NCBI RefSeq assembly: GCF_017798005.1
Contig: NZ_CP072548.1
Location: 434,001-498,000 of the forward strand
Origin: Aggregatibacter sp. 2125159857
Lineage (GTDB): Bacteria; Pseudomonadota; Gammaproteobacteria; Enterobacterales; Pasteurellaceae
DNA: 64,000 bases
Direction: 5' to 3'
Shown here: piece by piece, positions 57,134 to 64,000 of the stretch
Numbering within the stretch: position 1 is the stretch's first letter
Layout of the letters: each line of letters begins with the position of its first letter
Translations under genes and position numbers: made by a program
The notes under the pieces: generated by a model
Databases searched by the model: none
Told to the model about the DNA's origin: nothing
Seen by the model: only the letters and a program-made list of their open reading frames with translations

Positions 57134-57919
57134 ATGAAGAACGCTATTGTAAAATTCAGTTTAACGGCATTAGCCGCATTCACGTTAGCTGCTTGTGGGA
57201 GCAGTGGTGGTAGCAGTGATAATACTGCTGCACCAAGCAATGAACAAAAAACACAGGCAACGCCATCTAAAACCAATTTGCCAACACAAAATTCAACTAA
57301 GGCAAATCAAACCGTTACAGGTTCAGCTTTTGTTATCTCTGAACAAGATAACAAGGTTCAAGTCAAAAATGTTAAATTCAATAACGCAAATATAAATCAA
57401 TTAGAGGTTGATGGCCAAACGATTACACTTACTTACCCTGGCATTTACGCAGGTAGCTGGCAACGTATAAATAATACAGCCGTATGTTGTGGTAAGTATG
57501 CCAATGTCCGTATGGGCGTATCTTTAAGCAAGGGTCCGACTGAGAAAGATATTCTGTTCTATAATGGTGCTCCAACCCAAAATATGCCTGTAACCGGTTT
57601 GGCGTCGTATAAAGGCGATAGTATTATTTCGTCAGATGATATTAGCGATGATTCTGATGCGGTAGCCGGTCAATCTTCTTTTGATGTTGATTTTGGTGCG
57701 AAGACGCTAAGCGGTTCTATTACAGCCAACAATGTACCAACCATTAATATTAGTGCGAATATTTCCGGTAATAGCTTTGAGGGCACGGCTAAATCGACAA
57801 AATTGACTGATGGCGCAGTTGAAGGTAAGTTTTATGGCAATAATGCGGTAGAATTAGGCGGCTTGGCAAAAGCAAATGATAATTCATGGGGCGCCGGTTT
57901 TGTTGGTAAGAAACAGTAA
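57134..57919 (+). CDS. Surface lipoprotein, probable Slam substrate
   Basis: This 261-residue lipoprotein has a signal peptide with lipobox LAAC (Cys21) followed by GSSGGSS, a Gly/Ser linker typical of surface-exposed lipoproteins. A Gln/Thr/Asn-rich spacer (to about residue 60) precedes a beta-rich body; near the middle is a CC pair (NTAVCCGKYANVRMG). The C-terminus (about 175-261) looks like a TbpB/factor-H-binding-protein type eight-strand barrel ending SWGAGFVGKKQ. The next gene encodes a Slam translocator, which flips such lipoproteins to the cell surface. The ligand (heme carrier, metal, host protein) cannot be read. Confidence 0.85.
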   Translation: MKNAIVKFSLTALAAFTLAACGSSGGSSDNTAAPSNEQKTQATPSKTNLPTQNSTKANQTVTGSAFVISEQDNKVQVKNVKFNNANINQLEVDGQTITLTYPGIYAGSWQRINNTAVCCGKYANVRMGVSLSKGPTEKDILFYNGAPTQNMPVTGLASYKGDSIISSDDISDDSDAVAGQSSFDVDFGAKTLSGSITANNVPTINISANISGNSFEGTAKSTKLTDGAVEGKFYGNNAVELGGLAKANDNSWGAGFVGKKQ

Positions 57920-57935
57920 TCTCCCCGAGTGAACA

Positions 57936-57966
57936 ATAAAGCAAGCCATGTGCTTGCTTTATTTAT
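57936..57966 (+). terminator. Hairpin between the lipoprotein and slam genes
   Basis: AATAAAGCAAG and CTTGCTTTATT pair around a short loop (CCATGTG), followed by TATTTG. It would let the lipoprotein be made in excess over the translocator. Confidence 0.7.
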
Positions 57967-57988
57967 TTGAATATATGGTTAAAACGAT

Positions 57989-59425
57989 ATGATGAAATTA
58001 CCCTTATCTTTTGGAATTGCGATTGGCGTATTCGTGTCTGCTTCAGCAGCGGCAGAAATTGCTGCACCAAAGAACGCATCGCCTGAAGAACATTTAAAGC
58101 TGGCGAGCCCTCAATTGCCTCAACATGACGTTGTAGAGACCTCCACTTCAAAAGAACATACCCTGTCTATTACAAAAGAAGAACTTGCCAAACGACCGGA
58201 TTTGATTATCCGTGGCCTGATTCCGGCATTGCTACAAAGCCATGCGGAGGCAGTGGCATTGTTGTTGCCCTTATACAAAAATTTGCCACAACAAGATCCT
58301 TTTTTGGTGGCTTGGGGCGAGGCTATGATGGCAACGCATCAAGGGAATTATGCCTCAGCGGTGCAGCAATATCGTGAATTATTTGCAAAACATCCTGAAG
58401 TTTTACCATTGCGTTATCAATTAGCCCATGCGTTATTTTTGAATAACGATAATGAAGCGGCGAAAGATCAATTCCAAAAACTTCGTGCGGAAGTGAATGA
58501 TGCCTCATCGCAGCAAATGATCGATCAGTATTTAACCGCAATTAACCAACGAGATCAGTGGAAAATCAACGGCGGCATCAGTTTCTTAAATGAATCCAAT
58601 ATTAATAATGCGCCAAAAGCCGGCACCCGTATTGGTGCGTGGAAAGCTTGGGAGCGAGAACAGGCGCATGGGCTGTCTTATTATGTCGGAGCCGAAAAAA
58701 AATGGTCGTTGCCTCATCAGTTTTTTGCGAAACTGGTTTTAGATGGGCAAGGCAAATATTATTGGGATAACAAAAAATATAACGAATTTAATGCCCGAAT
58801 CGGTGCAGGCCTGGGTTATCAAACGGCAAATACTGAACTTGCCTTAGTGCCTTTCACAGAACGACGTTGGTATTCCGGTGGATCGTCCGGCAGTGATGCC
58901 ATGAAACAATATTCTAAAAATTCCGGTGTGCGTGTTGATGTGACCCATTGGCTCAATAAATCATGGCAAATTTCGACCGCACTTGAATATGGTGAGCAGC
59001 GTTATGCCACGCGTAAACATTTAAATGGCAATAATTATTTGTGGTCGAATACGCTCTTATTTTTACCTTACAGCGGACAATATTGGTATATCGGTGCGGA
59101 TTATAATCGCGAAAATACACGTGATCGTGATAATGCCTATCAACGTAAAAACGTGCGTTTAGGTTGGGTGCAAGAATGGCCGTTGGGCATTTCCAGTCGT
59201 CTTTCTGTCGCTTATGCAAGACGAGCGTATAAAGGGGAAGATTTACTTGGCATTCGTCAAAAAAACAAGGAATATCAAACCAATGTCACTTTATGGCATC
59301 GTAACGTGTATTTCTGGGGTATTACGCCGAAAATTACCTGGTCGTACCAAAAAAATGACAGTAATCATCCGTTTTATCGCTATGATAAAAATCGGATTTA
59401 TTTAGAAATGAGTAAAACGTTTTAA
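57989..59425 (+). CDS. Slam family outer membrane translocator (type XI secretion)
   Basis: This 478-residue protein has a signal peptide (cut near ASAAA, residue 22), a TPR-containing periplasmic part (about 60-190, including ALLLPLYKNLPQQDPFLVAWGEAMMATHQG split over helices) and a beta barrel (about 195-478, DUF560) ending in a C-terminal Phe (IYLEMSKTF). This is the Slam architecture; Slams move lipoproteins or hemophilin-like proteins across the outer membrane. Its position right after a lipoprotein gene fits a dedicated pair. Two start Met codons (MMKLP) occur in a row. Confidence 0.92.
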   Translation: MMKLPLSFGIAIGVFVSASAAAEIAAPKNASPEEHLKLASPQLPQHDVVETSTSKEHTLSITKEELAKRPDLIIRGLIPALLQSHAEAVALLLPLYKNLPQQDPFLVAWGEAMMATHQGNYASAVQQYRELFAKHPEVLPLRYQLAHALFLNNDNEAAKDQFQKLRAEVNDASSQQMIDQYLTAINQRDQWKINGGISFLNESNINNAPKAGTRIGAWKAWEREQAHGLSYYVGAEKKWSLPHQFFAKLVLDGQGKYYWDNKKYNEFNARIGAGLGYQTANTELALVPFTERRWYSGGSSGSDAMKQYSKNSGVRVDVTHWLNKSWQISTALEYGEQRYATRKHLNGNNYLWSNTLLFLPYSGQYWYIGADYNRENTRDRDNAYQRKNVRLGWVQEWPLGISSRLSVAYARRAYKGEDLLGIRQKNKEYQTNVTLWHRNVYFWGITPKITWSYQKNDSNHPFYRYDKNRIYLEMSKTF

Positions 59426-59446
59426 TCATGGATTGAGGCAACGATC

Positions 59447-59722
59447 ATGACGTTACAACAACGCTATCAACAAGCAACAAAGGAAGCCCGTTGGGCATTA
59501 GGTTTAACCCTGCTTTATGTGATTGGGTGGTGCTTATGTGCTTACTTGCCGAAAGGCACACAAGGTCCTATTGGCTTTCCGCTGTGGTTTGAACTTGCCT
59601 GTATTTACCTGCCGATGCTGTTTATTGTGGTGGCGTATTGGTTGATTAAAATTGTGTTTCAAGATATTCCGCTGGATGTGGAACAGAAAAATCAAGATAT
59701 GACAATGGAGCGTCATCAATGA
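59447..59722 (+). CDS. yhdT: YhdT family small membrane protein
   Basis: This 91-residue protein has two hydrophobic helices (about 17-33 and 45-68) and the DUF997 pattern REARWAL...GWCLCAYL and FPLWFELACIYLPMLF (here KEARWALGLTLLYV). It overlaps the panF start by four bases (ATGA), and the yhdT-panF pair is conserved in enterobacteria. YhdT may form a complex with the pantothenate carrier, but its role is unproven. Confidence 0.93.
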   Translation: MTLQQRYQQATKEARWALGLTLLYVIGWCLCAYLPKGTQGPIGFPLWFELACIYLPMLFIVVAYWLIKIVFQDIPLDVEQKNQDMTMERHQ

Positions 59723-61170
59723 ACCTAGGGATTATTTTTCCGCTCGTCATTTATTTAGCCTTTGTCTTCGGGGCGGCGATTTATGCTTATGTGAAACGTC
59801 AAAAAGGCGGGGATTTTCTTTCCGAATATTATGTCGGTAACCGTTCTATGACGGGCTTCGTGCTCGCTATGACGACTGCCTCCACCTATGCCAGTGCGAG
59901 TTCTTTTATCGGTGGCCCCGGTGCGGCGTATAAATACGGCTTAGGCTGGGTTTTGCTTGCCATGATCCAAGTACCGGCGGTGTGGTTGGCGCTTGGTGCG
60001 CTAGGGAAAAAATTTGCCTTGCTTTCACGCGAAACTAACGCCTTGACCATCAATGATTTATTGCTTTATCGCTATAAAAACAAATATTTAGTGTGGATTG
60101 CCTGTGTTGCGTTGTTGATCGCGTTCTTTGCGGCGATGACCGTGCAATTTATCGGTGGCGCCCGTTTGTTGGAAACTACCATCGGCATTCCTTACACCCA
60201 AGCCTTGTTAATTTTCGCTTTAACCGTGGGGATTTATACCTTCATCGGTGGTTTCCGTGCCGTGGTGTTAACGGACACGATTCAAGGTACTGTCATGATT
60301 CTCGGCACGATAGTGTTATTGGTCGGCGTGATTTATCAGGTAGGCGGCGTAGAAAGTGCGGTCAAAAAATTAACTGAAATTGACCCAAGCCTCGTCAGCC
60401 CGTACGGACCAAATGAGATGCTGGATTTCCAATTTATGGCGTCCTTCTGGATTTTGGTTTGCTTCGGTGTGGTCGGCTTGCCGCACACGGCCGTGCGTTG
60501 CATGGCGTTTAAAGACAGCAAAGCCCTGCACAATGGTATGTTGATCGGCACGATCGTGTTGACGATTATCATGTTCGGTATGCACTTGGCAGGAGCATTG
60601 GGGCGCGCCATCGTGCCGGATTTAACGGTGTCGGACAAAGTGATTCCGACCCTGATGTTACAAGTGTTGCCGCCGATTGTCGCGGGGATTTTCCTTGCAG
60701 CACCAATGTCGGCGATTATGTCCACGGTAGATGCACAACTGATTCAATCGTCTTCTATTTTTGTAAAAGACTTGTATTTGGCGGCAAAACCACAGGCAGT
60801 GCAAAATCAAAAACGGATTGGTCGAATTTCCTCCGTTATTACGTTAATTTTGACCGCACTTTTAATTTTCGCTTCTCTTAATCCGCCGGATATGATCATT
60901 TGGCTGAACCTGTTTGCCTTTGGTGGACTTGAAGCCGCATTTTTGTGGGTTATTGTTCTTGGACTTTACTGGGACAAAGCCAATGCTTACGGTGCGGTTA
61001 GCTCCATGTTGGTTGGCTTGGTTTCGTTTATTTTATTTACCCAATTTGGTATTAAACTTTTTGGCTTCAACCCGATTGTGCCAGCGTTAGTCTTCGGCTT
61101 AGCGGCATTTTTGATGGGGAATAAAATTGGAGAGAAGCGCCATTCAAAGTGCGGTGAAAATGACAGGTAA
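59719..61170 (+). CDS. panF: Sodium/pantothenate symporter
   Basis: PanF (483 residues; E. coli 483) brings in pantothenate with Na+ for coenzyme A synthesis. It is a sodium:solute symporter with about 13 helices; the family blocks [26 protein letters not shown] (near residue 52) and [23 protein letters not shown] are clear. It overlaps yhdT. An uptake signal interrupts its middle (ESAVKKL) and another its C-terminus. fic starts five bases after the stop. Confidence 0.97.
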   Translation: MNLGIIFPLVIYLAFVFGAAIYAYVKRQKGGDFLSEYYVGNRSMTGFVLAMTTASTYASASSFIGGPGAAYKYGLGWVLLAMIQVPAVWLALGALGKKFALLSRETNALTINDLLLYRYKNKYLVWIACVALLIAFFAAMTVQFIGGARLLETTIGIPYTQALLIFALTVGIYTFIGGFRAVVLTDTIQGTVMILGTIVLLVGVIYQVGGVESAVKKLTEIDPSLVSPYGPNEMLDFQFMASFWILVCFGVVGLPHTAVRCMAFKDSKALHNGMLIGTIVLTIIMFGMHLAGALGRAIVPDLTVSDKVIPTLMLQVLPPIVAGIFLAAPMSAIMSTVDAQLIQSSSIFVKDLYLAAKPQAVQNQKRIGRISSVITLILTALLIFASLNPPDMIIWLNLFAFGGLEAAFLWVIVLGLYWDKANAYGAVSSMLVGLVSFILFTQFGIKLFGFNPIVPALVFGLAAFLMGNKIGEKRHSKCGENDR

Positions 61171-61175
61171 AATAC

Positions 61176-61721
61176 ATGAAAAAAATCGATCAAAAAAGCT
61201 TAGAAAATGCTTACCGCTTGTTTGAAACGAATGATATTCAGCAAATTGAAGTGGGAACAACACGGGGATTGCAGCAAATTCACCGCTATTTATTTCAAGA
61301 TTTGTATGATTTTGCCGGCGTGATTCGAGAACAAAATATTTCCAAAGGCAATTTTCGTTTTGCTAATTCGTTGTATTTAAAAGAAGCCTTGGGCAAAATC
61401 GAGCAAATGCCGGAAACGACATTTGAAGAGATTATTAATAAATACGTTGAAATGAATATTGCGCATCCTTTTTTAGAGGGCAATGGTCGTTCAACAAGGA
61501 TTTGGTTGGATTTAATCTTAAAGAAAAATTTAGGCAAAGTCGTAAATTGGCAAAATGTCGATAAAACCTTGTATTTGCAGGCAATGGAGCGTAGTCCGAT
61601 TAATGATTTAGAAATCCGTTTTTTATTGCAAAATAATTTAACGGGTGATGTGGATAATCGTGAAATTATTTTTAAAGGCATTGAGCAATCCTACTACTAC
61701 GAAGGTTATGAAAAAGAATAA
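61176..61721 (+). CDS. fic: Class III Fic domain adenylyltransferase
   Basis: Fic proteins transfer AMP from ATP to target hydroxyls. The active-site motif [12 protein letters not shown] (residues 97-108) has all key residues including the catalytic His97. The flap strand is near [12 protein letters not shown]. The C-terminal helix carries SYYYEGY (Ser172, Glu176), matching the (S/T)xxxE(G/N) inhibitory motif at the C-terminus that defines class III, as in Neisseria meningitidis Fic. It should be self-inhibited until oligomer state changes or Tyr autoAMPylation. It sits between panF and prmA, an order I recall from H. influenzae too; no antitoxin gene is present. Confidence 0.92.
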   Translation: MKKIDQKSLENAYRLFETNDIQQIEVGTTRGLQQIHRYLFQDLYDFAGVIREQNISKGNFRFANSLYLKEALGKIEQMPETTFEEIINKYVEMNIAHPFLEGNGRSTRIWLDLILKKNLGKVVNWQNVDKTLYLQAMERSPINDLEIRFLLQNNLTGDVDNREIIFKGIEQSYYYEGYEKE

Positions 61722-61733
61722 AAGGATAAACAC

Positions 61734-62618
61734 ATGGCTTGGATTCAAATTCGCCTAAACAGTACTAACGAAAAGGCAGAGCAAATCAGTGATTTTTTAG
61801 AAGAGATCGGATCGGTGTCCGTCACCTTCATGGACAGCCAAGATACGCCGATTTTTGAACCGTTACCGGGAGAAACACGGCTTTGGGGTAACACGGACGT
61901 GATTGCTTTGTTTGATGCGGAAACCGATATGAATGTGGTGGTGGATGCACTTAAACAGGCGAACCATTTAGAGGAACATACCGCCTATAAAATCGAACAA
62001 ATCGAAGACAAAGACTGGGAGCGCGAGTGGATGGATAATTTCCATCCAATGCAATTCGGTAAGCGTTTGTGGATTTGCCCAAGTTGGCGCGACGTGCCGG
62101 ATCCGAATGCCGTGAACGTGATGCTTGATCCGGGCTTGGCGTTTGGTACGGGGACGCACCCGACCACCGCGCTTTGTTTGGAATGGCTTGATAGTTTAGA
62201 TTTAAAAGATAAAACGGTGATCGACTTTGGTTGTGGTTCCGGTATTTTAGCCATTGCGGCATTGAAGTTAGGCGCGAAAAGTGCGGTCGGTATTGATATC
62301 GATCCGCAAGCGATTTTAGCCAGCCGCAACAATGCGGAACAAAACGGTGTGGCGGATCGTTTGCAACTGTTTTTATCCGATGCAAAACCGTCGGACTTGA
62401 AAGCCGATGTGGTGGTGGCGAATATTCTGGCGGGGCCGTTAAAGGAGCTTTACCCGGTGATTAGCCAGTTAGTGAAACCCAACGGAGATTTAGGCTTGTC
62501 GGGCATTTTAGCTACACAAGCGCAATCCGTGTGCGATGCCTACGCCGAGCGTTTTGTGCTCGAGCCGGTGGCAGAGCGCGAAGAGTGGTGTCGAATTACC
62601 GGTAAGTTAAAGGCATAA
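61734..62618 (+). CDS. prmA: Ribosomal protein L11 methyltransferase
   Basis: PrmA (294 residues) trimethylates L11. A ferredoxin-like N-terminal domain (about 1-100) binds L11; the class I SAM domain has the block [19 protein letters not shown] (near residue 163), [11 protein letters not shown] and [10 protein letters not shown] (near 226). It lies 12 bases after fic. The classical panF-prmA order is kept with fic inserted. Confidence 0.98.
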   Translation: MAWIQIRLNSTNEKAEQISDFLEEIGSVSVTFMDSQDTPIFEPLPGETRLWGNTDVIALFDAETDMNVVVDALKQANHLEEHTAYKIEQIEDKDWEREWMDNFHPMQFGKRLWICPSWRDVPDPNAVNVMLDPGLAFGTGTHPTTALCLEWLDSLDLKDKTVIDFGCGSGILAIAALKLGAKSAVGIDIDPQAILASRNNAEQNGVADRLQLFLSDAKPSDLKADVVVANILAGPLKELYPVISQLVKPNGDLGLSGILATQAQSVCDAYAERFVLEPVAEREEWCRITGKLKA

Positions 62619-62643
62619 TGCGTAATAAACGTCAGTAGGTGAT

Positions 62644-62690
62644 AAAAAAGTGCGGTGGAAAAATATCACGTTTTTTCACCGCACTTGGTT
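62644..62690. terminator. Uptake-signal terminator between prmA and cpdA
   Basis: AAGTGCGGTGGAAAAA and TTTTTTCACCGCACTT form a long stem around a seven-base loop, flanked by A and T tracts. It serves both convergent transcripts. Confidence 0.82.
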
Positions 62691-62699
62691 TTTGAGAGG

Positions 62700-63524
62700 C
62701 TAGTAACCGCTTTCCTGAAAATTCGGCAAGAATGAAGCCTGCTGAATCCGCTTGACGCGGGTCTCAATACGCCCGTCTGCATAGAGCTCGATTTCACGCC
62801 AGCCCGGCTGAAGGGTATCAAGCGTAAAGCTGTTGCAGTCCGGTTTAAATTGCACACAGGTGGAAGGGGTGGCCATGACACGGTAGCCATGCCATGTGCT
62901 ATCTGCCTGTTGATGAATATGACCATATAATAGGGCTTTAACGCGTGGAAATGGCGCTAACACGCCGGCTAATTCATGAGGATTGCGCAAATTATGCTGA
63001 TCCAACCAAGCTGAGCCGGTTGACAGCAAATGGTGATGCAACACAACAAGGGCATAGCGTTGAGGGTGCGCCTCTAACTTTGTTTTTAACCATGCCAGTG
63101 TTTCCGGTTCAAGTTGACCGTGCGGCACGCCTTGTACTTGGCTATCTAATAATAGGATTTGCCAATGTTCCCCTAATAAGAGGTGCTTTCCGGCATTGAC
63201 GTTGCCTTGGGTGAGATGCTCAACCATTTTAGGCTGAAAGTCATGATTTCCCGGAATCCAAAACACCATTTTTTCTAGCGATTTTACATTGTCGCAAAAG
63301 CGTAAATAACCTTCATCACTGCCGTCTTGTACCAAATCCCCTGTCGCGAGCACGAGATCATAGGTATAGTGGGCTTGTTGGATCTCAGTGAGTACTTGCG
63401 AAAAACTGGCTTGTGTATTAATTCCCAACAATTCCCCGTTGATGTCCTTGAATAAATGAGGATCCGTAATTTGTATAATACGAAAGACCTCTTGTTGGGC
63501 GTGATATTGATAGGTATTTAACAA
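62700..63524 (-). CDS. cpdA: 3',5'-cyclic AMP phosphodiesterase CpdA
   Basis: CpdA (274 residues) hydrolyses cyclic AMP and thus tunes CRP, which controls competence and sugar use in this family. Metal-binding motifs are TDPHLF, ATGDLVQDG, IPGNHDF (near residue 94), VLHHHLLS and YGHIHQQ. It lies 57 bases after nudF on the same strand, a pairing also seen in E. coli (nudF-yqiB-cpdA) without yqiB here. Confidence 0.96.
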   Translation of the reverse strand: MLNTYQYHAQQEVFRIIQITDPHLFKDINGELLGINTQASFSQVLTEIQQAHYTYDLVLATGDLVQDGSDEGYLRFCDNVKSLEKMVFWIPGNHDFQPKMVEHLTQGNVNAGKHLLLGEHWQILLLDSQVQGVPHGQLEPETLAWLKTKLEAHPQRYALVVLHHHLLSTGSAWLDQHNLRNPHELAGVLAPFPRVKALLYGHIHQQADSTWHGYRVMATPSTCVQFKPDCNSFTLDTLQPGWREIELYADGRIETRVKRIQQASFLPNFQESGY

Positions 63525-63581
63525 AGTAAACTCCTCATATTAACTGCGCCTAAATGGCCTGAGCTGTCTAAACGCATGGGG

Positions 63582-64000
63582 TTATCGCCATTGCGTTTTC
63601 AGTTGAGGATAATTTAACGCTAACCATTGAAGCCCCATAACGGCAATGCCATTATCAATTTTGCCTTCACAAACCCATTGATAGGCGGTTTCTCGACTAA
63701 CGACATGAACGCGAATATCTTCATTTTCTTCCGCCAAACCATGCAAACCGCCAACTTGGGTGCTGTCCACTTTGCCGACAAATAAATGAATGCGTTCTAG
63801 TACGCCTCCCGGACTATCCCAAACGCTTAAGCAGTGTTGTAGATGGGTGATTTTTGCACCGGCTTCTTCTTCGCTTTCTCTTAATGCGACGGATTCCGGC
63901 GTCTCGCCTTCTTCTACCATGCCGGCAATCAATTCTAGAAGCCAAGGGGATTGGTTTGATTTTGGATCGTAAGCTCCAATGCGGACTTGTTCTACTAAAA
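63582..64000 (-). CDS. nudF: ADP-ribose diphosphatase NudF, 5' end beyond window
   Basis: The visible 139 codons include most of the Nudix domain: YDPKSNQSPWLLELIAGMV, then GETPESVALRESEEEAGA with the REx2EE core. NudF splits ADP-ribose to AMP and ribose-5-phosphate. The frame stays open through the right edge, so the N-terminus lies outside; a TTG at 63932 is internal and not the start. cpdA follows in the same direction. Confidence 0.93.
   Translation of the reverse strand, partial: LVEQVRIGAYDPKSNQSPWLLELIAGMVEEGETPESVALRESEEEAGAKITHLQHCLSVWDSPGGVLERIHLFVGKVDSTQVGGLHGLAEENEDIRVHVVSRETAYQWVCEGKIDNGIAVMGLQWLALNYPQLKTQWR

Noticed and set aside
61951..62385. Minus-strand frame of 144 codons inside prmA
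   Set aside because: It is antisense to the SAM-binding domain of prmA; its composition follows from prmA codon use.

Overview
This 64 kb window is chromosomal DNA of a Pasteurellaceae bacterium. The Haemophilus-type DNA uptake signal AAGTGCGGT (and its complement ACCGCACTT) recurs throughout, often as inverted pairs that double as transcription terminators. Its use, together with gene order such as sdhE-rpoE-rseABC, yceD-rpmF-plsX-fabHDG-acpP, asnA/asnC, yhdT-panF-fic-prmA and the fused glutathione synthase gshF, points to the Haemophilus/Aggregatibacter branch. I lean towards Aggregatibacter but cannot settle the species from sequence alone. Almost everything is core housekeeping DNA; no rRNA, tRNA, insertion sequence or CRISPR array was seen.

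Layout. 1-5.7 kb: tail of an ECF-like sigma factor with its zinc anti-sigma, a conserved hypothetical gene, a MarC-type membrane protein, yheS, and recA-recX with an SOS box. 5.7-6.3 kb: a non-coding composite repeat with 68-bp inverted ends. 6.3-13.8 kb: leuS, glmU, sdhE and the envelope-stress operon rpoE-rseA-rseB-rseC behind a sigma-E type promoter. 13.9-19.7 kb: perM, arsC-like, rpmA-rplU, ispB-queH, miaB. 19.8-25 kb: priC, a putative histidine transporter preceded by a histidine leader peptide and attenuator, a tandem array of the same repeat family, and a TonB-dependent receptor with a Fur-like site. 25-36 kb: cysS, ppiB, yjjV, tdk, a glutamine amidotransferase, clpP-clpX, a phosphoethanolamine transferase, gshF. 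36-41.5 kb: yceD-rpmF and fatty acid genes plsX, fabH, fabD, fabG, acpP. 41.6-47.3 kb: anaerobic ribonucleotide reductase nrdD (behind paired NrdR-like boxes) and nrdG, then asnA, asnC, udp. 47.3-48.4 kb: a short AT-rich accessory patch with a gene remnant, a MarR regulator and an SRPBCC protein. 48.6-57 kb: mnmE, greB, tex, a third repeat copy, a DUF2301-type membrane protein, lpxH, plsC, ftsP. 57.1-59.4 kb: a surface lipoprotein with a Slam outer-membrane translocator (type XI secretion). 59.4-64 kb: yhdT-panF, a class III Fic protein, prmA, cpdA and partial nudF.

The most notable non-routine items are the histidine attenuator in front of a transporter gene, the lipoprotein-Slam pair, the autoinhibited Fic protein, the intergenic repeat family present at three loci, and the MarR/SRPBCC cassette of foreign appearance.
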